DNA of 64,000 bases from Siphonodentalium dalli (taxonomy: Eukaryota > Mollusca > Scaphopoda > Gadilida > Siphonodentaliidae), in assembly GCA_032622095.1 (NCBI GenBank), contig CP136063.1, forward strand, positions 77,913,980 through 77,977,979. The letters run 5' to 3'. Position numbers and translations under genes: made by a program. The notes beneath the pieces are model-generated. The model worked only from the letters and a program-made list of their open reading frames with translations. It was not told the origin of the DNA and made no database searches. Positions 36,640 to 48,711 of the stretch are shown piece by piece (the first letter of the stretch is position 1; each line of letters opens with the position of its first letter).

Positions 36640-38530
36640 CCTCATCACCCATCGTTGGCATCGCCATCATAATTCATCACCACCGACGACACATATGTCG
36701 TCATCGCCATGAGCAGCATCCATGGCGTCATCAACACCAGAAGCAGCGTCATCATCATCCGCACCGTCGTCCGCGACATCTCTGTCATTACCACCAGCCA
36801 CCATCAATAGCATCACCATCGTCGTCGACATAATCATCCTTCATTATAATTATAATCATCACCAACATCAATAGCATCACCATCGTCGTCGAAATAACCA
36901 TCCTTCGCTGTCATCATCAACACCATCAGCTGCCACCATTAATAGCATCACCATCGTCGTCGACAAAACCTTCATTATAATCATCACCAACATCAATAAT
37001 ATCACCATCGTCGTCGACATAATCTTCATTCGTTGTCATCAGCACCATCACCGGCCACCATCAATAGAATCACCATCGTCGTCGACATAATCCACCTTCA
37101 TTATAATCATCACCAACATCACCAGCCACCATCAATAGCATCACCATCGTCGACAAAATCAACCTTCATTATAATCATCACCACCATCACCAGCCACCAT
37201 TAGTAGCATCACCATCGTCGTCGACATAATGCACCTTCATTATAATCATCACCAACATCACCAGCCACCATCAATAGCATCACCATCGTCGACAAAACCA
37301 ACCTTCATTATAATCATCATCATCATCACCAGCCACCATCAATAGCATCACCATCGTCGTCGACATAATTAACATTCGTTGTCATCAGCACCATCGCCGG
37401 CCACCATCAATAGCATCACCATCGTCGTCGACATAATCCACCTTCATTATAATCATCACCAACATCACAAGCCACCATCAGTAGCATCACCATCGTCGTC
37501 GACATAATCATCCTTCGTTATCATCATCACCATCACCAGCCACCATCAATAGCATCACCATCATCGTCGACAAAATCAACCTACATTACAATCACCATCA
37601 CCATCACCAGCCACCGTCAATAGCATCACCATCGTCGTCGACATTATCCACCTTCATTATAATCATCATTACCATCACCAGCCACCATCAATAGCATCAC
37701 CATCATCGTCGACAAAATCAACCTTCATTATAATCATCATCACCATCACCGGCCACCATCAATAGCATCACCATCGTCGTCGACACAATCAACCTTCATT
37801 ATAATCATCATCACCATCACCAGCCACCATTAGTAGCATCACCATCGTCGTCGACATAATCAACCTTCATTATAATCATCACCAACATCAATAATATCAC
37901 CATCGTCGTCGACATAATCAACTTTCATTATAATCATCATTACCAGCACCAGCCACCACCAATAGCATCACCATCGTCGTCGACATAATCAACCTTCATT
38001 ATAATCATCAACACCATCACCAGCCACCATCAATGGCATCACCATCGTCGACAAAACCAACCTTCATTATAATCATCATCACCATCACCAGCAGTAGCAT
38101 CACCATCGTCGTCGACATAATCAATCTTCATCTTAATCATCATCACCATCACCAGCCACCATCAATAGCATAACCATCGTCGTCGACATAATCAACCTTC
38201 ATTATAATCATCATCACCATCACCAGCCACCATCAGTAGCATCACCATCGTCGTCGACATAACCATCCTTCAGTATAATCATCACCAACATCAATAATAT
38301 CACCATCTTCGTCGACATAATCATCCTAAGTTATCATCATCATCATCATCACCATCATTATCAACATCATCAATAGTATCACCATAGTCGTCGACATAAT
38401 CATCCTTCATTGTCATCATCATCAGTATCAATAATATCACCATCTTCGTCGACATCACCCTTCGTTATCATCATCACCATCAGCAGCAACATCTCCGCCA
38501 GTAGCATCACAAGCCACCATCAATAGTATC
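36640..38530. repeat. Minisatellite, ~71-bp unit, about 25 units
   Basis: The unit runs AGCATCACCATCGTCGTCGA, CATAATCAACCTTCATTATA, ATCATCATCACCATCACCAG, CCACCATCAAT. I count about 25 TCGTCGAC-type landmarks. The ends fray into CAT/CATCAC triplets. Stops occur in every frame. A short related tract lies at 40205-40265. Confidence 0.9.
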
Positions 38531-38576
38531 ACCCTCTTCAACAAAACCATCATTCGTTATGAATGCCCGATGTCGA

Positions 38577-38685
38577 GGGAGACATTGAGATTTGTCACCC
38601 GCTCGAGAACGGAATGTCTCCCGATGAGCACAGCTCCGAGGGAGACATTCCGTTCTCGAGCGGGTGACAAATCTCGATGTCTCCC
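38577..38685. repeat. 109-bp near-perfect palindrome
   Basis: Arms of 46 bp (from GGGAGACATTGAGATTTGTC to GGAATGTCTCCC) pair with the right arm across a 17-bp loop. Each arm begins GGGAGACATT and ends AATGTCTCCC, so the arms are themselves bounded by inverted decamers. It resembles in size and layout the palindromes at 46445 and 56018. Confidence 0.9.
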
Positions 38686-39173
38686 GAGAAGAAGGACAAC
38701 AACTGTTTTGTTATCCGATTATACCACAGAAAAAAATCCCTGCCATCTACACGTACGTTGTTGCACTGAGTCACGAGTTCTTTCTTTCCCGATTATGTAT
38801 ATTTTCAGTAACAACTTATCGTTCTGTTCCATAAACGATAGTCAAGTCGTTAAGCGTTTGATAATCAACGTTTATTTACGATCATTTTGGTGGTTAAATC
38901 GTCAATATCGGTCCATGCAATGTAAACCAATAAGTCATATAGGTATGTTATCACCTTCTGCAATGTGGAATATTCAATGTCGCCTTGCGCGCGGAATTTA
39001 CTCGCGATGTTCCTTTCATAACGGTCTTCCCCGAAAGCTATTGGGAAGTTGTCGATTTCATTAATGTACATTCATATGTGTCAGTGCTCCCAGGTACATG
39101 GCGATCCTCACACAAAATACTTCTTTGATCACATTGCAGACATCGCGGAGAGGTCTGATATCATGGGTTTTTC
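38686..39173. other. No gene recognised
   Basis: The 164-codon plus-strand frame beginning at 38570 includes both palindrome arms and shows no domain. I do not regard it as a gene. Confidence 0.4.
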
Positions 39174-39800
39174 TCTCACTTCCGTGTTTACTTTTCCAAA
39201 TCATGCTTTCTGATGATCAATATACGGTACAGTATACGGTATATTATAAAGTTATTATACAATGTTGTGTACATTATGTGTTTTTCTTGTACGAGTTCAG
39301 GTTGTGGTGAAAAGTCATATTGGACGCCAGTGTCGAGTCCAATATGACTTTTCACCACAACCTGGACGATTACAAGAAAAACTCATACTGTACACAACAT
39401 TGTATAATGACATTTTTATTATCCATCTGTATGTTTATCCAAATTTTGGAAATAAAACTTTTGTGGTTATTTGTCGGCACTTAATTCTCTATAAAAGCCT
39501 GTACCGTATATTGATCATCAGAAAGCATGATTTGGAAAAGTAAACACGGAAGTGAGAACAAAACTCAATGCGGAAGTGAAACGTCTGCTAAAATCCTTCA
39601 ATGTTGCGCAAGCATCACAATTTCACCGATTCATTTCGCAATAGAGTTAATTCGTGGCGTCACGGAGTCCAATATGAGAAGTCATATTGTACAGTCGGGA
39701 GTCCAATATGACTTTCGGGAGTCCAATATGACTTTTTCCAGGACTATCACGTGGCGGCTTTTGCCCAATCGAAAATGGTGTTAGTTAAGGGGTGGATAAT
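39174..39800 (-). repeat. Palindrome-bearing repeat D, right copy
   Basis: 39174-39557 is a nested palindrome: outer arms TCTCACTTCCGTGTTTACTT and inverse (about 58 bp), then TTATACAATG..GTGTACA..ATG and inverse, then a core hairpin GGTTGTGGTGAAAAGTCATA and inverse around 39300-39365. After it come direct GTCCAATATGACTTT repeats (39667-39737) and the end GTTAGTTAAGGGGTGGATAA. The order is the mirror of the left copy at 30946. Confidence 0.8.
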
Positions 39801-40697
39801 AATATGTTATACATATATATTTTTTGTCATATGTATTGATTGAAATGTAGTGTGTCATATTGAATATTGAAAATATATTAATTATTGAAAATATATTATA
39901 AACTTCAGTGATTTGTCGAGAATAGAGGAGTTTGTATATATCCTTGGGAAATATCATTTTATCTTAAGTGACTGGGGATAAATGTCTGGCTTATCGTTTG
40001 CAAAGCCTCTATTGTGAAGCTACATACTTGCTTTGCACACGTAAAGGTTGATGGGTTCAGATTTTGCAATGTTTATATATTGACCAATCTGAAAAATATT
40101 ATACCTTTTTCTTATATCACCATAGAGTTCACCGAAAATTAGTTTCATCTTCAAATTTATCCTAACCGTGTGAGCAAGTTTATCATTTTCGACATCTTCG
40201 GCTGCCACCACCAATATCATCACCATTATCGTCGTCGTCGACACTGTCACACACTATCACCATCGACAAAGAGGGCACATTCTTCGGCCACACAAAAGCG
40301 GCAGATAATGAAGAGCGGTCTCAATTATGACCTCTCATGTTCGTTCCAAGGTAAAAACAGATGGATGCTGTTACGTATTGTATCGGTGAGTGTGACATAC
40401 GAATGCTAGTAATTGCAAGTATGTTTAATATGTTTTGCCTAGCGGGCCGAAAATTGACATAGTAAAGTTTCAAATCAGGCAAAGCATCTTTATTCTATTT
40501 ATCTTACCAGGCTCTTCAGTAGCGAATGAACTTCCATTTCAAACCGCTACTATAAGCCCAATAAAATTTCAACACCGAATAGTCATTGTATGACTATACG
40601 CAAGCGGAAAACCAATTTTCAAATATCTTGTTTTGGCATATTCCGACGACTGGATTTTTTAACCCGAAAATATGTTTAAAACTGTTTTATCATTGTA
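39801..40697. other. No gene recognised
   Basis: AT-rich, with a 60-bp CAT/CGT triplet tract (40205-40265) related to the minisatellite. Confidence 0.5.
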
Positions 40698-41875
40698 GAA
40701 ATGTAGAAAAGATATTACAACTTTATTTTAATTAAAACATTGTATTCCCCATCTCCACATGGTCTATACATCATTGACATACTGGTAATGAGATCAATGA
40801 TATCCTACATGTTCAGATCATATAACACCAGTCAATTATATTATGCTATATCTGAAATCTTATTTGCCTAGTTGAAGAAAGAAAAAAGATATTCCTCGTA
40901 GAAAAGAGATTATAACTTGATTTCAATTAAAAAATTGTATCCCCATCTCCACATGGTCTATACATCATTCAAATACTGGTAATGAGACCAGCGATATAAT
41001 ACATGTTCAGATCATGTAACACCTGTCAATTATATTATGCTATATATGAAACCTTATTTGCCTAGTTGAAAGAAAGAAAAGATATTCCGCGTAGAAAAGA
41101 GATTACAACTTTATTTCAATTAAAAAATTGTATCCCCCATCTCCACATGGTCTATACATCATTGAAATACTGGTAATGAGATCAATGATATCCTACATGT
41201 TCAGATCATATAACACCAGTCAATTATATTATGCTATATTTGAAACCTTATTTGCCTAGTTGAAGAAAGAAAAAAGAGATTCCGCACAGAAAAGAGGTTA
41301 CAACTTTATTTCAATTAACAAATTGTATCCCCCATCTCCACATGGTCTATACATCATTGAAATACTGGTAATGAAATCAATGATATCCTATATGTTCAGA
41401 TCATATAACACCAGTCAATTATATTATGCTATATATGAAACCTTATTTGCCTAGTTGAAGAAAGAAAAAAGAGATTCCGCACAGAAAAGAGGTTACAACT
41501 TTATTTCAATTAACAAATTGTATTCCCCATCTCCATATGGTATATGCATCATTGGAATACTAGTAATGAGACAAATGATATCCTACATGTTCAGATCATG
41601 TAACACTGGCCAGTTATATTATGCTATATATGAGACCTTATGTGCCTAATTGAAGACAGAAAAAAAGAGATTCCGCGTAGAAAAGAGATTACAACTTTAT
41701 TTCAATTAAAAAAAAGTGTTCCCCATCTCCACATGATGGTCTATACATCATTGAAATACTGGTAATGAGACAAACGATATCCCATATGTTCAGATCATGT
41801 AACACCGGCCAATTATATTCTGCTATATGTGAAACCTTATTTGCCTAGTTGAAGAAAGAAAGAGATTCCGCATCG
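40698..41875. repeat. 195-bp satellite, six units
   Basis: Landmarks TTATTTGCCTAGTTGAAGAA, CCCCATCTCCACATGGTCTA and ATGTTCAGATCAT(A/G)TAACAC recur at about 195 bp. Two adjacent units (41260-41454 and 41455-41649) are exactly 195 bp, a multiple of three, which creates matching 64-codon frames. Those frames are broken in the other units, so they are not genes. Confidence 0.9.
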
Positions 41876-42298
41876 GGCCATTGTATGGAGTGTATGGTTT
41901 CTACGTGGGTGTCCTTGGTAACAGTGTACTACATAGACATTCCTGTGTATAATGTGGGTGTATCTAGATGTCGATAATGTTGCATGTAATGCATGAGAAC
42001 GACGAAATGCACCTTTCAATAAAACAGCATGAAATTACTGTTAATGTTGAATTATTGACAAAACCCGTTTTGTATTCTTCCATAACTGTTGATTATAGGC
42101 AGAAGTGACATTACTGTACTCCAGCATGTTATTATGCAGGTTTTATGGTCATATCTAGTCGTAATGAGGTGTTATGACAACGAATACATCACAAACTTTG
42201 TCATCTAGTACCAAACACCTACATTTTTGGCATCTGCAAATGCTCTTGTCTCGAAATAGCAAAATATCGTATTACAAGAGTCTTTGTTCAACGCGACA
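41876..42298. other. No gene recognised
   Basis: No supported frame or repeat. Confidence 0.5.
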
Positions 42299-42860
42299 TT
42301 AAAGGGATACTGTACCCAAAATGTTGTTGTTGGTTTCTATAGTCTCCGAGTCGGAGAATAAGGTAACAATTTTTCCATTATTTGAAATTCTGTTGAGTAC
42401 GATGTAGTGTTACGGATGGCAAATTTACCGGAATGCAAAAATACAAATTGTCGTTGTCGAGTATTTTTTATACAGTTTTCAACCAAATGTATCAAATTAA
42501 AGTTATATTATATACATACTTGTCCCATATACTCATTTAAGTTATGGTATCGTCACTAGTCAGTGTGTGGCTTGAGTTTTCTCCCTGTGTCATCATAATC
42601 CAGTACCCCTCAAGTAATTTGATTACGTTTTATACACGGAAATTCGTATTTTAATTTACGCCATTTTATGGCTGGAGCCATAAATTCAATTTATATCAAA
42701 TTATTAACTTTTAAATTATTAAATTGTAAGATAGCCTATTAACCTGAGCGTTTACAGAATACATCTTCGACTCAAATTACTTATGTTTCTATATATTATC
42801 GATCTTAGATCGGTGCTATTACCCGAAATTTATTGAAAATGGCGTACAGTACCCCTTTAA
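42299..42860. mobile_element. Kolobok-like non-autonomous element
   Basis: TTAA at 42299-42302 and 42857-42860 flank 554 bp with ends AGGGATACTGTACCC and (inverted) AGGGGTACTGTACGCC. AGGG termini and a TTAA target fit Kolobok. The sequence is unrelated to family B. Non-coding interior. Confidence 0.7.
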
Positions 42861-43027
42861 TGCACAATCATATTATTGGCAAAATGTTATTTAAAACAGA
42901 ATTATCCCCCGTGTCTTATATTCGCACAAGTCACTCGCTTATAAACATCACTCATGTGGTTTGACGTTAGAAGTTACAATCCATAAACTCCGTACAATCG
43001 CTACAAGCTGAATCTCTATAACAAAAA

Positions 43028-43466
43028 ATGATCAGTACATACATGTATAGTCGTATACACATAAAATGATCAGTACATACATGTATAGTCGTATACACAT
43101 AAAATGATCAGTACATACATGTATAGTCGTATACACATGATCAGTACATACATGTATAGTCGTATACACATGATCAGTACATACATGTATAGTCGTATAC
43201 ACATGATCAGTACATACATGTATAGTCGTATACACATGATCAGTACATACATGTATAGTCGTATACACATGATCAGTACATACATGTATAGTCGTATACA
43301 CATGATCAGTACATACATGTATAGTCGTATACACATGATCAGTACATACATGTATAGTCGTATACACATGATCAGTACATACATGTATAGTCGTATACAC
43401 ATGATCAGTACATACATGTATAGTCGTATACACATGATCAGTACATACATGTATAGTCGTATACAC
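43028..43466. repeat. 33-bp tandem array, 13 units
   Basis: ATGATCAGTACATACATGTA then TAGTCGTATACAC. The first two steps are 38 bp (an extra ATAAA-type filler), the rest 33 bp. Units are essentially identical, which implies recent expansion or homogenisation. Because 33 is a multiple of three and the unit lacks stops, long frames open on both strands. Confidence 0.95.
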
Positions 43467-43470
43467 ATTT

Positions 43471-46039
43471 TGACTCCAGGGACTGAGGTGTATAGCATTG
43501 TTTTATTTTAATCAAGGACGCGTATCCCAGATAATTAATTCTCGCGATTGAACAGATGGTTTGAACATATTGTTCGCTTCAAGGCGAACACAGTCTGGAA
43601 CCCCGGTTTGAGTTTCCTGTAACAGACTATCGTTCGACATCGACCTTATTGTCCCGAGCAACACCACTTTTTGTTGACCTAGCTGGCAACCAGTCTAAGT
43701 TATATACAGACTCACATATACATGGTGAGTCTGATTACTTACAGACGATATAATTATATTTCAATTATGTCAATCAGAACTCACTAATAGTAGCCCAACA
43801 ATAAAAGTGTCCACTTTGATTAACGTAATTTAGGGAAGCCTGCACGCTTCCAGGAGACCACGATAGGACAGACCCAGTGCATTAGTAACACTCTGAGTGT
43901 ATGTCAGCTAAAAAATAAGACTTTTTAATAGCTAATTTCTATATTGTAAACCTCATTTTTTTTCAAACAGTGAATCTACCTCAACTGGAGCTGTAAATAA
44001 TTTTCCTTGAAAAGCCAGATAACTTGGCACAAGAATTTGTTTACTATCTGATAAAATAAATTCTGTTGTTTGAACACACATCTTTGTCCTTTGATCACAA
44101 AGCAGATTCGTTTTGAAAGAATGCAAAAACGAGTGCCAAACGTGGATACTACAAGAAAATATTACATTGTCATGTGGACAATATTTCGCATTGTGACTGG
44201 AAACTTATATCTAGAAAAAGGATTTGTTAAATTTTGTTGGGCGTTTTAGGCAACATATATTTTCTTCACGCACATATACTGGAGATATTGAAAAACAATA
44301 TTGACAAGATTCATATCGCCTAGTTGCCCCAAAATTGTGTTTATATGGCAACAGAGTCTGATATCTGAGAATTCTGGAAAAATGGCAGGAGGATAGATCG
44401 TTTCTGGTTATCTCTGAGAGCTTGACTCTCTGCTACAAATCTGTATTTATGTCGAATTCCTGCTAATGTCGCATGTATAGAGTGTAGGAAGTAAATTAAA
44501 CAGAAAACATTTAAACAAATTCCTGTTATTACATGTTGTTTCGGTCACTGATTGGCAGCACGAAAGACACTGGAACATGTTTCACATTGTCATTGATGTT
44601 GCACATCGGTCCGTGGAAAACACGGTAATGTAGGTTCTCATAGAATTACATATAAATCGGACTTTGGGGATAATTTTACTCTCGACAAACAGAACAAGAA
44701 AATCACAAGCGAGGGCAATTCTGAACATGTTCTGAAGTATTGTGGCACAACTACTATTCTGTGGAACCACGTGAACAGTAAGCATGAGAACATATCCGGG
44801 ATTGGAACTGAGAGTCACAAACTGGTTTTCTTCCGATTATGCATAATAAGCTTATAGCAAATTCAGTTATGGACTCTTTTTTTTTTAAATGATGTATGCA
44901 CTGCACGTTTCCCACACATTAAAATATTCGCTCGTTGAGTTGGCCGATTATTTGAATGTCACAATTGGCCGAATATAGAATACTATAGACACAAACATGG
45001 ATTATTTAATTTGTTTGATTGACACACCTGTATGTGTAGCTGTGTGTTATACTGTAGTATATCTTGTGGGAAGTCACCTATTCTTGTGACGCAAAACCAA
45101 CATGTTGATAGATGTAAACCCGCCGTGTAGGATAACTGATAAATAGTCGCATAGTTCCACAATCTATCCACACTTCGATCATCTATACAGTCAAATGGCT
45201 TAAAGCAACACACATATGTCGGCACGGGTAAATATTATTCCCCTATTAGCCGATTATGGGAAGAGTGGATTATTCTACTTCGGTACAAGTTACACGTCGG
45301 CCATTAACAGCTGAAAGTGTATGTGTATTCGCAGTTGTCACGTGGGTCCGGCGAATTACACTGACATGCACTTGATAGAAGTCACAATTAATACATCAGG
45401 CATCAACCAACTACTCCTAGCATTACATAGCATGCAAACAAAAATCAAAGGTACAAACACCGTGTTGGTATTGTGTAGCAGTAGATCAACCGCCCGCCCC
45501 AGGGGAGGGGGTAACACTCCCCCAATGCGACACCCTGTTTGTGGTGGGGTGCATCCCTTGAGGGTGGTGTAGGATTCCTGGTGGCATTAGGGCGGCAGTG
45601 CTGCACGAGAAATTAAATGGACGACCTACATCGCTTCAAGACGGCTGGTTGGGTTGAGCCAGTTTAGTCAGTCGGCCAATCACGTCTCTTGTTATAGGGT
45701 GCATTTTTCATCTTGTGTTTGCAGTAATGGTTTCAGTGCAGTCATTTATGGCTGTGCCATGTTGATTTTACTTAAATTTCGTCATGTTGATGATATCAAT
45801 GTTTTATCTGGATTTTTTCACGCTTGTCTCAATTCGAGGAGATACAGGGATGCTGCTATACGGTTAAACTGTTAAACGTGTACTGCTATTTATCAGTCCA
45901 TAATTCTATTCGAGAGGTAGTACGGCTGCTGGGTTAATTGTCGATCATTTGTCATATGACATCGCAAACAAAAATTAACATAGCAAACGTATAGGAGTGG
46001 TTATTCGCGAAGTGTCAATGATGCTGATATATATGAGGG
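43471..46039. other. No gene recognised
   Basis: Frames of up to about 83 codons (44582-44818 minus, 45321-45572 plus) have no motif. A GC-rich stretch with GGGGAGGGGGTAACACTCCC lies at 45495-45560. Confidence 0.45.
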
Positions 46040-46440
46040 TATCACCCCCTCCCCCTGAATCCTGAATACCAGTTAATTTTGGGGGGTGAATCCTGAATAC
46101 TAGTTAATTTGGGGGGGGGGTGAATCCTGAATACATGTTAAGAAATAATATGCGATAAATTACATACAAATTGACGCCGGTCACGTTATGGGCGTTATGA
46201 GGCCGTTATGATACGATTACTGATACTTCATGATGGCATAGTGGTCGAATATGCCCAAGAAGCTATTCTACCCACTCATTCATACAGATAACTAGCACAA
46301 AAATATTATTTTGCGCCATCAAAACCTGCGTCCAAGATGTTTTGCTTGAACCTGAATACCAGTTAATTCGGGGGTATGAATCCCGCGTACGGCTTCAAAA
46401 CACCCTGAATCCCGCGTACCGAAAAGGGTGGGGTGATACA
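46040..46440. repeat. GAATCCTGAATAC-type direct repeats with G runs
   Basis: TGAATCCTGAATAC with AGTTAATTTGGGGGG is repeated three times around 46062-46135. Diverged relatives (CCTGAATACCAGTTAATTCG, TGAATCCCGCGTACCG) occur at 46350-46425, next to the following palindrome. Confidence 0.7.
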
Positions 46441-46444
46441 TATA

Positions 46445-46603
46445 GGTTATCACCACCATGTGTGTTTCTGAGATCCGTATTCAAGTCGAGCTGTCTTCTC
46501 TGGGCAGTCTATCGACGAGTCCGTAGGACGAGTCGATAGACAGCCCAGAGAAGGCAGCGAGACTTGAATACGGATCTCGGAAACACACAGGGTGATGATA
46601 ACC
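46445..46603. repeat. 159-bp long palindrome next to decayed recombinase exon
   Basis: GGTTATCACCACC..TGTGTTT and GAGATCCGTATTCAAGTC, then TCTCTGGGC.GTCTATCGAC, pair with the right arm with small mismatches; the loop is a few bases near 46523. It lies 147 bp past the stop of the exon at 46747-46978, on its 3' side, as the palindrome at 56018 lies past the intact recombinase gene. Confidence 0.85.
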
Positions 46604-46746
46604 AATTTATCTTACAATTCGTACCATAAAAATGCAATAAAACTCAATTTAAAACAGGAACTATTTTATTACGCGCAACACACAACGTACACAATATTCT
46701 CAGCACGCGACGTTGTGATAAGTCAAATTCTGAGAAATTCACGTCA

Positions 46747-46978
46747 CTATTCAAATTCACTTTGGCTGGAATCCGATTCAATGAAGAGGCGACGATATTT
46801 TCGTTTCATATGTTCGACATAATTGTCACTTTTAACAGGATAATTGTATTATTTTATGGTGCAATCTCCTTGGATAGTGATAGCGTTGGCGAGAGGCATT
46901 GCCGGAGATGACTGTCCATTCAGAGTTTTGGTGAATTTTGAACTTTCCAACACTTCGACAATCGATTTCTGACTCGCA
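46747..46978 (-). pseudogene. Last exon of a decayed DUF3504/Crypton-like tyrosine recombinase
   Basis: Minus strand. After a good acceptor (GGGTTATTTTAG) the frame reads ASQKSIVEVLESSKFTKTL, then ...IQGDCTIK, an in-frame TAA near 46850, and continues to KRKYRRLFIESDSSQSEFE and TAG at 46749-46747. The intact gene at 56672 has the same features in the same order in its C-terminal region: QKRAISGILSSNKNQ, then CTINIY, then KRRRILQIESDSE. The catalytic part should lie upstream (above 46980), but I cannot read it there, so it is either split by introns or lost. The internal stop implies decay. Confidence rests on the shared tail, which is short. Confidence 0.5.
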
Positions 46979-48209
46979 CTAAAATAACCCATTAAACTTC
47001 ATTTAGAGGAAATGCACTAAATCACGGACTTTTCGTAAGTATTGTGTTTTATATCCTTAACATAAGATAAAATTAATTTGATTTTCCATTCTGTATTTTA
47101 TCGAATAAAAAATGCGTTCAGTAGCTTTTGATCAAGACCGTACTGAATTACGGGGAATTCCCTACTTCGCTAAAATAGAAATTGTCAAAATAGTCCGTAT
47201 TCGTGCGCGCTGTTAACAATGTGTAAACTTCGTTTTTCGATTTCCAAACATTTTTGGGTGGTTATTTTGAGCTTTTTGGGCCCTGTCTCCACATTTTGTC
47301 AACTTTATTGAACTAATTATTGATTATTTTACATTCGTAGCACACGAGTATATTATTTTACGACATTTAGTAGGTTATTTAAACGTTTTGTTTTGAAAAC
47401 AAGCCAGTTGTCGAAACGCACGTGCACCAGCTGTTGCCATCGAAGATATCCTTGTTGCCATCCAGGATACAAGATCGGAAACCGCCTAGGCGTTTTCGCG
47501 TGTATTTGATGAAATATAGCTAAATTGTAAGATAATTTCATATATCATTAGTACTTAACTCTCAAATGTATAAATATTTGTATTTCGATAAGACGTTAAC
47601 CAGTAAGCACATGGTGAATTGAATTATGTCAAGCCAATCGAGACCGTGCCATATAAAATCTCTTCTGATTGAATGTTCGAATAAAATTCGAGCTGATGCT
47701 CTTCTTCGCTTGCACAACCGCAAGTGTTGGTTTATCCTCAGTAGATCTTGAATAGCAGCAGGGCTTTGTTGAGAACCCGCGATGTAGCTGACTTCCAGAC
47801 GTTGCATAATACAATGTACGCCCATTGACTTGGTTCAGCTGTGTCTTTTTCAAAATTTTATTTCAGAAAGATATCATATCATACAAAAAACAATAATACG
47901 ACACTGACATGCGAAGACGAAAGGATCCATAATTCTGACGAAAATCATTTGACAAATCCCTTGCTTGTATTTTGAGCCAGTCCAGGTCCAGGTGATCAAC
48001 TAACCAGAACTTCAGTTATAAACAGGAATCAAAGAAAAACACGTCCGTAACTCTGGTAAGACTGGGTCGACGGAACAAACAAATCGATCGCAGTGTAATT
48101 TATGGATGTAAACAAGCATACCAAATTTCATTCCATTCAGTCAAATAACTTTGATATAACGCGCTACGCATAATCGAAAAAACAGTTATTTCTTAAATAG
48201 TTCATTGCG
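46979..48209. other. No gene recognised; may contain upstream remains of the recombinase
   Basis: Minus-strand frames at 47353-47541 and 47562-47825 have no recognisable motif. Confidence 0.35.
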
Positions 48210-48213
48210 TTAA

Positions 48214-48707
48214 AGGTACGGTTGGCCTTGGCGGTGGGTATCCTGTGAAAATATTTCCACCCGTCAAAAACCGCCACAAACAGAAAGAACAACAAAATGT
48301 AGACAGACTTTGTCCGTATACAAATAAGAAATATCGCATAAACAGTATGTTATTGTCATATCTTTGACCATTGTTATGTAAACAAAAGCATAAAAAGTTA
48401 CTTTTCTGGTGTTTGTTTATGTTATGATGGTAAACATAAAGAGCGTTCTTTGTTGGTGAATTCCTGATATGGAACGAATAAAGAGCGTTTATGCCATTTG
48501 TGTGTGATTAGCAAGCAGCATTGTGCCGTCTTCTGTAACACAATCCGGCTCTTGCTTAGGTAAAATATAGTAAATCTTTATGATAACATGCTGTTTACGC
48601 GATGGTCATGGTATATATGAACGAAACTGTTTGCGTTTTAATGTTTTTCTGTTTACGGTGATTGGAACAAATATGAATATTTTCGACAACTAAGGCCTCA
48701 CGTGCCT
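48214..48707 (+). mobile_element. Kolobok-like MITE, family B copy 4
   Basis: 494 bp, TTAA at 48210-48213 and 48708-48711, nearly identical to copy 1. Boxes AAAGAGCGTT at 48438 and 48480, 42 bp apart. Confidence 0.8.
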
Positions 48708-48711
48708 TTAA

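Noticed and set aside
38570-39064. 164-codon plus-strand frame
   Set aside because: Its first third is the two arms of a palindrome and the rest has no recognisable domain.
30946-39800. Maverick/Polinton-type giant transposon
   Set aside because: Long inverted ends are suggestive, but none of the expected polymerase, integrase, ATPase or protease frames is visible inside.
41260-41649. Two similar 64-codon frames in tandem
   Set aside because: They arise from 195-bp satellite units. The same frame is interrupted in the other four units.
43028-43466. CRISPR-like regular array
   Set aside because: The units abut without unique spacers, and the surroundings are eukaryotic. It is a simple tandem repeat.
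43032-43511. Reading frames of 135-144 codons on both strands
   Set aside because: They are products of a stop-free 33-bp tandem repeat (period divisible by three). Peptides are pure repeats such as an 11-residue unit, with no start context.
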